Source: an uncultured Prevotellaceae bacterium (GTDB taxonomy: Bacteria > Bacteroidota > Bacteroidia > Bacteroidales > Bacteroidaceae). Taken from it: DNA of 7,383 bases. Below the pieces are notes generated by a model that was given only the letters and a program-made list of their open reading frames with translations, was not told the DNA's origin and ran no database searches. The stretch lies in contig CAMKTM010000118.1 of the NCBI GenBank assembly GCA_946415695.1, positions 1 through 7,383 on the forward strand, in the 5' to 3' direction. This document shows positions 1 to 6,927 of this stretch, piece by piece (positions within the stretch are counted from its first letter, which is position 1; every line of letters begins with the position of its first letter). The translations under genes were made by a program, and so were the position numbers.

Positions 1-59
1 CGAAGAACAAGAACCTGCCTCACCGTCAGGACTTCTGCTATGTGAAGTGGTTCGTTTAA
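1..59 (+). CDS. C-terminal end of an unidentified protein (5' truncated by window)
   Basis: Reading from base 3, 18 sense codons end at a TAA at 57-59, giving the tail KNKNLPHRQDFCYVKWFV. This frame is more plausible than the other two as the end of a gene. Frame 1 stops at TGA 43-45. Frame 2 runs on into the MATE gene but has no ATG. The peptide is basic and aromatic and is not recognised. An aromatic-rich end could suit an outer-membrane beta strand or an enzyme core strand, and nothing here decides between them. Its stop lies 13 bases inside the following MATE gene, so the two are probably translationally coupled and co-transcribed. Confidence 0.5.
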   Translation, partial: KNKNLPHRQDFCYVKWFV

Positions 60-1378
60 GGACATCACATTACACCGACATTCTGCGTATCGGCGTGCCA
101 ATCATGATGGGCCAACTGAGTACCATCTTGATGGGGTTCGCCGATACGCTCATGGTGGGGCATCACAGTGCAAGCGAATTGGCGGCAGCCGGCTTCGTCA
201 ACAATACGATGGCACTGCTTGTCGTCAGCGGCATGGGTTTCTCCTATGGCCTTACGCCTGTGGTGGGAGCTTCGCTGGGAGAGGGTAACACCCATGCCAT
301 TGCCGGCAAGCTCAAGAATGGGCTCTTTGCTTGCTCTGCCGTCGGTTTGCTGTTGATGCTTCTTGCTGGCAGCCTCTTGGCAGCACTTCCCTGGCTCGGA
401 CAGCCCGAAGCGTTGCTGCCCTTGATGCGACCCTATCTGATGACCCTGTTGTTGAGCCTCCTGCCACAGATGGCATTCAATGCCTACAAGCAGTTCAGCG
501 ACGGCGTACAGGACACTTCAATGCCGATGTGGATAATGATAGTCAGCAACATCGCTAATATCTTTGGCAACTGGCTTCTCATCTACGGACATTGGGGATT
601 GCCCGAGATGGGTTTGTTTGGCGCCGGACTTTCCACATTGTTAAGCCGCCTCTTGCAGTTGGCACTGATGGTCGGCGTGTTCCACTTCACAGCACATTAT
701 GAGCCGTATCGCCGCGACTTTCCCAAAAGCCGCATCACCCGGGCAGACCAGAGGGAGCTTCAGCGCCTCGGATGGCCTGTCGCCCTGCAAATAGGGATGG
801 AGACGGCGTCGTTCAGTTTCAGTGCTATTTACATTGGTTGGCTCGGAGCCCACGCTTTGGCAGCGCATCAGGTCGTGATAACCATCAGCCAGTTTTTCTT
901 CATGCTCTACTATGGTCTGTCGGCAGCAGTGGCTGTCCGCGTAAGTTATTATCGCGGTGCTGGCGAATTGGAGCAGACGTGCAAAGTGGCAAAGTCGGGC
1001 GTCCATTTGTGTTGGCTCATTGCCCTCTGCCAGGGCATTCCCCTTTTCTTGCTGCGCAGCAAAGTCGGTTTGCTTTTCACGCACACCACCGAGGTCGTTG
1101 CGCTTGTGGCTACGGTCATCATACCCTTTCTGTTCTTCCAGTTCGGCGATGCCTTGCAGAGCACCTACGCCAATGCCCTTAGAGGAATGGCTCGCGTGAA
1201 GGCGATGGTGTGGATAGCCTTTGTGGCCTACATCGTCATCTCGCTGCCGATGGGCTACATCTTCGGCTTCGTCTGCGGATGGGGACTGGTGGGCGTCTGG
1301 ATGGCGTTCCCCTTTGGTCTCACTACGGCCGGACTGCTGTATTATAGAGAGTTTAGAAGAAGTATCCAAAAACTCTGA
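47..1378 (+). CDS. MATE-family multidrug/Na+ (H+) antiporter, NorM-like
   Basis: This is a 443-residue inner-membrane protein, the normal length for a 12-helix MATE transporter, which exports cationic drugs or metabolites in exchange for Na+ or H+. The order of motifs is typical. An N-terminal helix reads IGVPIMMGQLSTILMGFADT (15-34). It is followed by GMGFSYGLTPVVGASLGEGN (62-81) and by NIFGNWLLIYGHWGLPEMGL (171-190) with GAGLST (192-197). The second half-repeat begins at LGWPVALQIGMETASFSFSA (241-260), with LAAHQVV (271-277) and a C-terminal block at 366-440. The start is taken as GTG at 47, because the frame has no ATG before the first helix and the upstream gene ends at 59. Upstream extension beyond the window cannot be excluded but would overlap that gene. 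The substrate cannot be read from sequence. trmO follows after 8 bases. Confidence 0.93.
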   Translation: MVRLRTSHYTDILRIGVPIMMGQLSTILMGFADTLMVGHHSASELAAAGFVNNTMALLVVSGMGFSYGLTPVVGASLGEGNTHAIAGKLKNGLFACSAVGLLLMLLAGSLLAALPWLGQPEALLPLMRPYLMTLLLSLLPQMAFNAYKQFSDGVQDTSMPMWIMIVSNIANIFGNWLLIYGHWGLPEMGLFGAGLSTLLSRLLQLALMVGVFHFTAHYEPYRRDFPKSRITRADQRELQRLGWPVALQIGMETASFSFSAIYIGWLGAHALAAHQVVITISQFFFMLYYGLSAAVAVRVSYYRGAGELEQTCKVAKSGVHLCWLIALCQGIPLFLLRSKVGLLFTHTTEVVALVATVIIPFLFFQFGDALQSTYANALRGMARVKAMVWIAFVAYIVISLPMGYIFGFVCGWGLVGVWMAFPFGLTTAGLLYYREFRRSIQKL

Positions 1379-1386
1379 TTGCTCCG

Positions 1387-2079
1387 ATGGCTTACCACTT
1401 AACTCCCATAGCGACAATTCGCACGGATTTCCCTACGAAGTTCGGCGTGCCTCGGCAGAGCGGACTCATAAAAGGTCTGAAGGGCAGGATTGTCTTCGAA
1501 CCCGAGTATCGCGACCCAGAGGCTTTGCGAGGTCTGGAGGGCTTCAGCCATATCTGGTTGCTTTGGGACTTCAGCGAGGCACGGACTTCAAACTCAATAT
1601 TCAAAGCGACGGTGCGTCCGCCGCGTCTTGGCGGGAACAAGCGCGTGGGAGTCTTTGCCACACGCAGCCCTTTCCGTCCCAACAACATCGGCCTCTCCTC
1701 GGTGCGCATCCTTGGCATCGACCTTCACACGCCCGACGGGCCTGTGATAGAGGTGGAGGGTGCCGACATGATGGATGGCACACCCATCTTCGACATCAAG
1801 CCCTATCTCGCCTTCACCGACAGCCATCCCGATGCCAAAGGCGGTTTTACAGAGGACACCTTCAAAACTCATTTTTCAGCTCCTACCCTTCATCCATCAC
1901 TCTGCGAAGCTTTTGATTCCGAAAAGCTCGAGGCGCTTCGGGAAATCCTTGCTTCCGATCCGCGTCCGCATTATCACGACAATCCTGGTCGCATTTATGC
2001 CATAGAGTTCGCAGGTAAGGAAGTGAAGTTTCGCGTGAATGGCGACCAAGTGGAGGCTTGGCTGGAATGTGACAAATAA
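1387..2079 (+). CDS. trmO: tRNA (N6-threonylcarbamoyladenosine(37)-N6)-methyltransferase TrmO
   Basis: This is a 230-residue cytoplasmic enzyme of the TsaA/TrmO (UPF0066) family. Known members use S-adenosylmethionine to methylate t6A at position 37 of threonine tRNAs, giving m6t6A and tuning decoding. The N-terminal beta-barrel SAM-binding domain covers about residues 4-145. Hallmarks are PIATIRTDFPTKFGVPRQSG (7-26), GFSHIWLLWDFSE (52-64), and RPPRLGG (77-83) followed by VGVFATRSPFRPNNIGLSSV (87-106). The family's small C-terminal domain spans about 175-228, including DNPGRIYAIEF (198-208). The length matches full-size bacterial TrmO, so nothing is missing. The ATG lies 8 bases after the MATE stop and the next gene begins 9 bases after the trmO stop, consistent with one operon. 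The older symbol is tsaA (yaeB in E. coli). Confidence 0.95.
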   Translation: MAYHLTPIATIRTDFPTKFGVPRQSGLIKGLKGRIVFEPEYRDPEALRGLEGFSHIWLLWDFSEARTSNSIFKATVRPPRLGGNKRVGVFATRSPFRPNNIGLSSVRILGIDLHTPDGPVIEVEGADMMDGTPIFDIKPYLAFTDSHPDAKGGFTEDTFKTHFSAPTLHPSLCEAFDSEKLEALREILASDPRPHYHDNPGRIYAIEFAGKEVKFRVNGDQVEAWLECDK

Positions 2080-2088
2080 CCCAACACT

Positions 2089-2901
2089 ATGAAAACGAAC
2101 AAAAAAGAGACCATTTGCCTTAATTGCGGAAACAGATTCGTGGGCAACTTCTGCCCATGTTGCGGGCAGAACGCAAGGACCAAACGCTTGATGTTTGGGG
2201 AGATGTTGTCTCACTTCCTGGACTCATTCGTTGGGGGCGACAACGCTTTCCTGCGTACCAGTCACGACCTCTTGTGCCGTCCGGGCGACATGCAGCGAGA
2301 CTATTTGCTGGGCAAGCGAATAAGGTATAAGAATCCTCTTCAAATGTTTATCTATCTCATCACGCTGTATGCCATCATATCGTATGTCACCGGTTTAAGT
2401 TCGTTCCTTTTCGACAATTTGGAGTCTTTGGATTTTGATTTGACTGACACAAAAGACAGTCCCACCGTAGAAGTCATATCGAAATACCTCAAAGTGATAT
2501 ATACCAACAAGTTGTATGGTACATTCTTTACGGCATTCATAGAGGTCATCCCCTTCTGCCTGGTCTTCCGTACGAAAATTCTGCGTCCCGACGGCGCCAT
2601 GCTTCCTTTGAGCCTAACGGAGCAATTCTTTGTACAAATGTATCATTCTTGCACGGAAATGTTTTTCACGATAGCTCTCCTTCCTCTTGCACTAATAGAT
2701 AGAATAACAAGCATTTCGCATTACACCTATGATTTCCTGGCTTTCCTTTATTCCGTCATCATATACAAGAAACTTTTAGGCATCGGATGGATAAAAAGCA
2801 CCCTCCTGAACATCGTTGCCATGTTCTTATCCTTTGTGCTTATTGTTTTGCTGTTATTTCTGGCCACTAAAATGGCAATAGCAATAGATAAGTTGATGTA
2901 A
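2089..2901 (+). CDS. DUF3667 family zinc-ribbon membrane protein
   Basis: This 270-residue protein has an N-terminal zinc ribbon. CLNC (10-13) and CPCC (22-25) supply C10, C13, C22 and C25 as likely ligands, and C24 is an extra cysteine. The DUF3667 signature follows: a conserved soluble stretch including FLRTSHDLLCRPGDMQRDYL (54-73), then GKRIRYKNPLQMF (75-87) leading straight into the first hydrophobic helix (about 84-104). Further hydrophobic segments lie at about 144-161, 191-206, 212-230 and 236-263, so four to five membrane helices are likely. The family is widespread in Bacteroidetes and, as far as I know, has no established function. It is the last plus-strand gene of this block and faces the ThuA gene tail-to-tail across 38 bases. 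It is more AT-rich than trmO and MATE just before it, which may only reflect its hydrophobic content. Confidence 0.88.
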   Translation: MKTNKKETICLNCGNRFVGNFCPCCGQNARTKRLMFGEMLSHFLDSFVGGDNAFLRTSHDLLCRPGDMQRDYLLGKRIRYKNPLQMFIYLITLYAIISYVTGLSSFLFDNLESLDFDLTDTKDSPTVEVISKYLKVIYTNKLYGTFFTAFIEVIPFCLVFRTKILRPDGAMLPLSLTEQFFVQMYHSCTEMFFTIALLPLALIDRITSISHYTYDFLAFLYSVIIYKKLLGIGWIKSTLLNIVAMFLSFVLIVLLLFLATKMAIAIDKLM

Positions 2902-2939
2902 TGAAACTTGCTTTCGTTCGTCTCCGGATGGTTTAGCCT

Positions 2940-4487
2940 TTACTTGTCGAACGGGTTGCCCTTCGGGTCACGGCTCACAACCCAACGGAAAGCGTTCACG
3001 AAGAGCAGGTTCTGTGTGGCGTCGATGAAGCCTTCGTCGCCGTGCCCCATGTTCAGATAGACCATTCTGTACTTCTTGTTCGTCCAGACGACAGGGAAGT
3101 CGCCGAACTTCACCACGTCCTTCAGCCCGAAGGGATACATCTTGGGCGAAATGGAGAGGAGCACTTCCACGTCGGGATTCATCCTTGGGCTTGGTTGCCA
3201 CTGATAGAACTCGCTGGCTGGGACGACAAATGATTGCGGCAAGCTCCCGGTGACGGGATGCTCCTGTGTGTCGCATTCCACGAGTGCCGGTTGGGGCGGC
3301 CAGTTGTTGCAGTAGAACATGCCGCAGCCCAGGAACTCGTTGAGCCAGGGCCAGTGCGTGTTTCGGTCGTTATAGGCAGAGGCATGGAAGCCTATCCATC
3401 CGCCGCCGTTCTCCATGTACTGTTCGAAGGCCTCCCGTTGTGCCTTGCCGCCGGGCGAGGCGTTCAGGCTGATGATGATGCTGTAGTCTTTGAGTTTCTC
3501 GTAGGGATAGTCGGCCAGCGACGTTGTGACATCCATGAGCCATCCCTCGCCGTAGGTGAGCTTGTGAAAGAAGTTGATGGCTTGCTTGTCGAACTGCACA
3601 TGCGCCTCCTCTGCGCCTGGCTCGTAATGCAACAAGGCGCGGAAGCGTGGCGCACGGGCATAGTTGGCGGGATATTCGTTCTGTTCAGGTGCAGACAGGG
3701 CTTCGTCCCCCAGTGTCCAGCGGATGGCATTCTCGAACAGCTTGATGAAGGACGGATTGTTGAAGAGCGACTTGCTGTGTCCGAACTGGAAATAGACATT
3801 GCGAGCCTTCTTGTCCGTGTTCGTCCATATCACGGGGTGGTCGCTCATCTTGATGTTCGTCGAGATGCTGTAACTGTCTTCATCGACATTAGCCAGGACA
3901 TGAATGTTGGGCCGGCGAGGGCTGACGTCGTAGGTGTACCATTCGTCCTCTTTCACGAGGAAAGAAGCGGGTACACCTTTCATGACGGGATGCGCTTTGT
4001 CCTCGGTGCGGACCGTTGCATCGCACTTCTCGGCGATATAGTTCTTGTAGCGTATCTTGCCCAGGAAGTCGGAGAACCACTCCCACAGCCCGTAGCCGTC
4101 GAACTCTCCCAGCAGGCTTGCGTGGTGGAACCCGATGTAGCCGCCTGTGCCTTCGTCGATGTAGCGCTGCATGTCCTTTTGTGCTGCCTTGCTCCAGGCG
4201 TAAGGCGGATAGTTCAGTTGCAGCACCAGTTGATATTTCAGCAGTTCGCCTTTAGGAACATCTTTGGCAGAGTTCAGGACCGTCAGCTCCATGTTGAATC
4301 GTTCCTTCTGGCTCTCGAGCCATTGCAGACCCGCCGCCGTGAAGCCTTCGTGCAGCCCGCCGCGTTCTGCCAGCACCAACACCTTGCGGGGCGAAGTGTC
4401 ATTCTTTTCCTTTTCCTTCGCTTCGCAGGGTGCGGCCGACAGACACGCCACCATCAAAAGCAGAAAATACAGTCCATAGCGTTTCAT
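2940..4487 (-). CDS. Secreted protein with two tandem ThuA-like domains
   Basis: This is a 515-residue protein from ATG at 4487. It begins with a signal peptide: MKRYG, a hydrophobic core at 6-19, and probable cleavage after A23 (CEA/KEK). C15 preceded by MVA is a weak lipobox alternative. Two ThuA-like (glutamine amidotransferase-like fold) domains follow, at about 34-262 and 280-506. Matching landmarks are GGYIGFHHAS (115-124) and GGWIGFHAS (362-370); HPVMKG (166-171) and HPVTGS (410-415); EWYTYDVSPR (182-191) and FYQWQPSPR (427-435); HPVIWTN (217-223) and FPVVWTN (464-470); and the C-terminal NAIRW (253-257) and NAFRW (498-502). ThuA is linked to disaccharide catabolism in rhizobia, but no reaction can be assigned here. 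In-frame ATGs exist upstream inside the repeat array, for example at 4526. The 4487 start is preferred because it directly precedes the signal sequence. Confidence 0.85.
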   Translation of the reverse strand: MKRYGLYFLLLMVACLSAAPCEAKEKEKNDTSPRKVLVLAERGGLHEGFTAAGLQWLESQKERFNMELTVLNSAKDVPKGELLKYQLVLQLNYPPYAWSKAAQKDMQRYIDEGTGGYIGFHHASLLGEFDGYGLWEWFSDFLGKIRYKNYIAEKCDATVRTEDKAHPVMKGVPASFLVKEDEWYTYDVSPRRPNIHVLANVDEDSYSISTNIKMSDHPVIWTNTDKKARNVYFQFGHSKSLFNNPSFIKLFENAIRWTLGDEALSAPEQNEYPANYARAPRFRALLHYEPGAEEAHVQFDKQAINFFHKLTYGEGWLMDVTTSLADYPYEKLKDYSIIISLNASPGGKAQREAFEQYMENGGGWIGFHASAYNDRNTHWPWLNEFLGCGMFYCNNWPPQPALVECDTQEHPVTGSLPQSFVVPASEFYQWQPSPRMNPDVEVLLSISPKMYPFGLKDVVKFGDFPVVWTNKKYRMVYLNMGHGDEGFIDATQNLLFVNAFRWVVSRDPKGNPFDK

Positions 4488-4500
4488 CGTATTACCTAAT

Positions 4501-4632
4501 GCTTTTCTCCTTGCCTTGTCTTCCATAAGAGCGTGCCTTGTTTGCCATAAGAGTGTGCCTTGTTTGCCATAAGAGCGTGCCTCGTTTGCCATAAGAGCGT
4601 GCCTTGTTTGCAATAAAGGCGTGCCTTGTTTT
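4501..4632. repeat. 22-bp tandem repeat array (five clear copies plus a degenerate one)
   Basis: Units begin at 4523, 4545, 4567, 4589 and 4611, exactly 22 bases apart. On the plus strand each starts CCATAAGAGCGTG and ends CCTTGTTTG. Units 1 and 4 are identical. Unit 2 has one change (4554 C to T) and unit 3 has one (CCTCG). Unit 5 has about four changes, starting CAATAAAGGCG. A weak sixth unit at 4501-4522 matches only in its CCTTGT half. The array fills most of the 176 bases between the amylase stop and the ThuA ATG. On the transcribed (minus) strand every clear unit except the fifth contains an ATG, and since 22 is not a multiple of 3 these fall in all three frames in turn. Confidence 0.93.
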
Positions 4633-4663
4633 TTATCGCCCTTAATCAAGTTTTGGAAAATGC

Positions 4664-6682
4664 TCAATAGACGACCTTGCGTCCGTTCTTGATAACGATG
4701 CCTTTCTTTTGCTTGTCGTTGAAGAACTCCCTGCCGCTGAGGTCGTAGCACTTACCGTTTAGCCACGTCCTTTCTTCCTCTTCTTGAGGGAGGGCAGGGG
4801 GGAAGCCGATTCCTGTCTCTACGTCTGCGGACTGGTCTTCAAGGAGGTACAAGTCGTCGAACTTGTCGCCTGTGATGCAGAGGTAATGGTCAGAGCGAAG
4901 TCCAAGCACGTCGAGGGTCTTTCTGCTTCCCGTCAAGTTGCTGACAGAGATGTTGATGCACTGTTGGGGCGATTTAAGGCTGAAGCTCTGATGGAACCAC
5001 TTCTTGCCGTCGATGGTGGTGGAAGTGCTGACGCGTTTGCCGGGCCATGCGCCGTTCAGCTCCTTGTTGTCGTTGTCCCAAGCGTAGAAATACATGCTTC
5101 CCCAAGTGACGTCGGAACTAACGTAGATGGTGATGTCGTGAGGCTCGAAGATTTCGTATTTGCGGCTCTGAATGCCATAGACCTTGCCTCCGGAGAGGAT
5201 GCCTGCCTTCAGGGTGCAGGAAGACTTTATGCCCAGTGAGACGCCGGTAGTCAGGACGCTGCTCTTGGCCGTCGGTTCTGTGCCGTCCAGGGTATAGACA
5301 ATCTTTGCTCCGGACAGTTTGGTGACGGGCGTAATCTTAACCTTCTGCAAGCCCTCGTAGGTCCCGTCTGGCACATCTATCCAAACGGTGTTGGCACTCC
5401 GGTTCAAGTAGTAACGGAAGCCTTTGCCCGAAAGGAATTCCGTGTATTCCGAACTGCTGGGCTTGTAACCGTCCGGATTGCTGCCGACCACGCAGAGCAA
5501 CGAGCCCCGTTTGCCGTAAGCTACACGGGCGTAGTAGTTGTCGTCTCTCCATTTCTCCTCACTTCCCGAGGTGTTGGTGATGCCCGCAAGGTGCCTGGCC
5601 AGAATCATCTGCTTGATCTGATACTTGCAATCGTGCCAATGGCGGTAGAAGACGCAGGGCGTGCCGGGCATAGCCAGCAGGTAGGCATTGGCGGCAAGCG
5701 TGTCTTTCCAGATGGGCGTCTGTATTGTCCCGTTTGTACGGCTTTCGGTGTCGTGGTTCTCTACGAAGGTGACGGCATACTGCTTGTAGTAGCTGTCAAA
5801 GGCGAGTGGCTGTTCGTCCTCACCCAGATGCCTCCATTTGCGTTCTTCAATGGCGTTGCGCATACAGTAGCGGAACGGGAAGTCGAAGGCGGCGCTCGTA
5901 GGATATTCTGCCACGTAGCCCTTTGAATAGTTTATCCATTCCTTGATTTTCGTTGCGCCGTCGAAGTATTCGCCAACGCTGAAGGCTGGCTTCGCCGACA
6001 TGTTGTAGTCGCCGATGAAGCTTGCCCAGAAGCCTTTGACCATATCATAGCGGAAGCCGACGTAGCCGACATCCTCGAGGAGAAACTTGAGGTAGTCCTT
6101 GATGATTTCCTGCACATGCGGGTTCTTATGGTCGAGGTCGCGGCAACTCGACCAGTCATCGCCCGTATCGTCGTTTATGGAAAGCGACAGTCCGTTCTTT
6201 CCAGCCCAGTTTGCCGTGGCGCCGCCATCGTCGTTCCCGCAGATGTCGGTCGGCACCATCTTGTAGGTCTTGCCGTTCCAAGTCTCTTCGGGGAAATCGA
6301 CCCATGAGCCGTCTTTGCCAACATTCTTGCGATGGTTGATGACGACGTCGGCAATGAAGCCCGTGCCTTTCTTGCGATAAGTGGCAATCATGCTTCGCAG
6401 TTGTGCCTCTGTGCCGAAGGCGCTATTCTGGTTGAAGTAATAGACAGGCATGTAGCCCATCGAGTAGCCGCTGTTGCACCAGCCGCTCTGCGGAACCCAA
6501 ATCAAGTCGATGTAGGGCGCTATCTCGTCGGACTGCAACTCGAGTCGTGCCCAGGACGTCTCGTCGTAAGAGTCCCAATAGAACCCTTGCATCATCACGC
6601 CTTCATAATTGGTAGGCCAGCCTTGCGCATGCATGGCCAAATGTAGGGCTATTGCCCAAAGTAGTAATGTTATTCTTTTCAT
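4664..6682 (-). CDS. Secreted GH13 alpha-amylase with CBM26-like starch-binding domain
   Basis: This 672-residue protein hydrolyses alpha-1,4-glucan (starch or glycogen) outside the cytoplasm. A signal peptide covers 1-19/20 (MKRITLLLWAIALHLAMHAQ). The GH13 barrel spans about 25-400 and all key motifs are intact: DVVINH (112-117), GFRYD with nucleophile D213, SVGEYF with acid/base E238, and FVENHDT with D311. A chitobiase/HEX C-terminal-type domain lies at about 440-510 (IVYTLDGTEPT, 461-471). A CBM26-like module follows at about 515-615 (ITIYVSSD, 518-525; FYAWD, 532-536; AWPGK, 545-549). The tail, YDLSGREF (646-653) to IKNGRKVVY (664-672), resembles the C-terminal sorting motif of Bacteroidetes type IX secretion cargo; this is inference. 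The ATG at 6682 directly precedes the signal peptide and has an A/T-rich leader. The tandem ThuA gene lies 176 bases downstream on the same strand. Confidence 0.95.
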   Translation of the reverse strand: MKRITLLLWAIALHLAMHAQGWPTNYEGVMMQGFYWDSYDETSWARLELQSDEIAPYIDLIWVPQSGWCNSGYSMGYMPVYYFNQNSAFGTEAQLRSMIATYRKKGTGFIADVVINHRKNVGKDGSWVDFPEETWNGKTYKMVPTDICGNDDGGATANWAGKNGLSLSINDDTGDDWSSCRDLDHKNPHVQEIIKDYLKFLLEDVGYVGFRYDMVKGFWASFIGDYNMSAKPAFSVGEYFDGATKIKEWINYSKGYVAEYPTSAAFDFPFRYCMRNAIEERKWRHLGEDEQPLAFDSYYKQYAVTFVENHDTESRTNGTIQTPIWKDTLAANAYLLAMPGTPCVFYRHWHDCKYQIKQMILARHLAGITNTSGSEEKWRDDNYYARVAYGKRGSLLCVVGSNPDGYKPSSSEYTEFLSGKGFRYYLNRSANTVWIDVPDGTYEGLQKVKITPVTKLSGAKIVYTLDGTEPTAKSSVLTTGVSLGIKSSCTLKAGILSGGKVYGIQSRKYEIFEPHDITIYVSSDVTWGSMYFYAWDNDNKELNGAWPGKRVSTSTTIDGKKWFHQSFSLKSPQQCINISVSNLTGSRKTLDVLGLRSDHYLCITGDKFDDLYLLEDQSADVETGIGFPPALPQEEEERTWLNGKCYDLSGREFFNDKQKKGIVIKNGRKVVY

Positions 6683-6749
6683 CGTTGTTAATTTATTTAG
6701 TAATTGAATTGTATAACCTAATTTAATAATCAGCTTCAGCGTCTCGATG

Positions 6750-6766
6750 GAGGTGTTGCGAACCTC
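6750..6766. repeat. Small inverted repeat in the amylase leader region
   Basis: GAGGT at 6750-6754 and ACCTC at 6762-6766 form a 5-bp dyad with a 7-base loop. It lies 68-84 bases upstream of the amylase ATG, inside the predicted untranslated leader. It has no U-tract, so it is not a terminator. It may be a weak RNA hairpin or chance. Confidence 0.25.
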
Positions 6767-6792
6767 TCACATTGTCTGTCGTCAATCTTCCT

Positions 6793-6803
6793 CAAAAGTT
6801 TTG
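6793..6803. promoter_or_regulatory. Short palindrome beside the candidate amylase promoter
   Basis: CAAAAGTTTTG is a perfect 5-bp dyad around a single G. It lies some 15-25 bases downstream of the transcription start predicted from the -7 element. The position would suit a repressor or activator site for the amylase, but AT-rich palindromes of this size arise easily by chance and no regulator gene is in the window. Confidence 0.2.
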
Positions 6804-6823
6804 TTCTTTATATATTTTGACCT

Positions 6824-6831
6824 CAAAGATA
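6824..6831 (-). promoter_or_regulatory. Candidate Bacteroidetes -7 promoter element for the amylase gene
   Basis: On the minus strand the bases read TATCTTTG, a full match to the TAnnTTTG -7 consensus of Bacteroidetes housekeeping promoters. A transcription start just downstream, near 6818, would give a leader of about 135 bases before the ATG at 6682. The partner -33 element is not convincing: the nearest TTTG on this strand (6862-6859) is 27 bases away, whereas 19-21 is usual. The surrounding AT-rich stretch supports a promoter region, but this exact site is tentative. Confidence 0.4.
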
Positions 6832-6927
6832 GCGATTTTTTTTGATATTACAGTGAATCAAAGCAAAAAAGTATTCAAAGGACAAAATGTTTAATCTTTT
6901 TATGTGCAAAAAAGAGGATGAGTTATA

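Larger units (their letters stand above)
6683..6927. other. AT-rich divergent intergenic region
   Basis: These 245 bases separate the amylase start (minus) from the candidate small ORF start (plus). No ORF with a plausible start and protein character is seen. The half nearest the amylase holds its leader with the small dyad at 6750-6766. The half from about 6790 to 6910 is very AT-rich with runs of T and A and contains the candidate -7 element. No clear plus-strand TTTG/TAnnTTTG pair with normal spacing was found for the small ORF. No tRNA, riboswitch or attachment site was recognised. Confidence 0.6.

Noticed and set aside
641..1417. 258-codon minus-strand ORF opposite MATE
   Set aside because: It is a low-complexity, charged shadow of the MATE gene with no recognisable domain.
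1221..1916. 231-codon plus-strand ORF spanning the MATE/trmO junction
   Set aside because: It is an out-of-frame overlap of two well-supported genes and has no family resemblance.
2902..2939. Terminator between the convergent DUF3667 and ThuA genes
   Set aside because: No GC-rich inverted repeat or U-tract is visible in these 38 bases.
3234..4499. Long (421-codon) plus-strand ORF opposite the ThuA gene
   Set aside because: It is fully antisense to a gene with a clear signal peptide and two conserved domains. The translated protein shows no family character. Long antisense frames are expected in GC3-rich genes.
4501..4632. CRISPR array
   Set aside because: Units are 22 bp, directly abutting with no unique spacers, and no cas genes are present. 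It is a plain tandem repeat.
4488..4751. Upstream extension of the ThuA gene to 603 codons
   Set aside because: The extra 88 residues come from the amylase 3' end in another frame and from the 22-bp repeats. The 4487 start directly precedes a good signal peptide.
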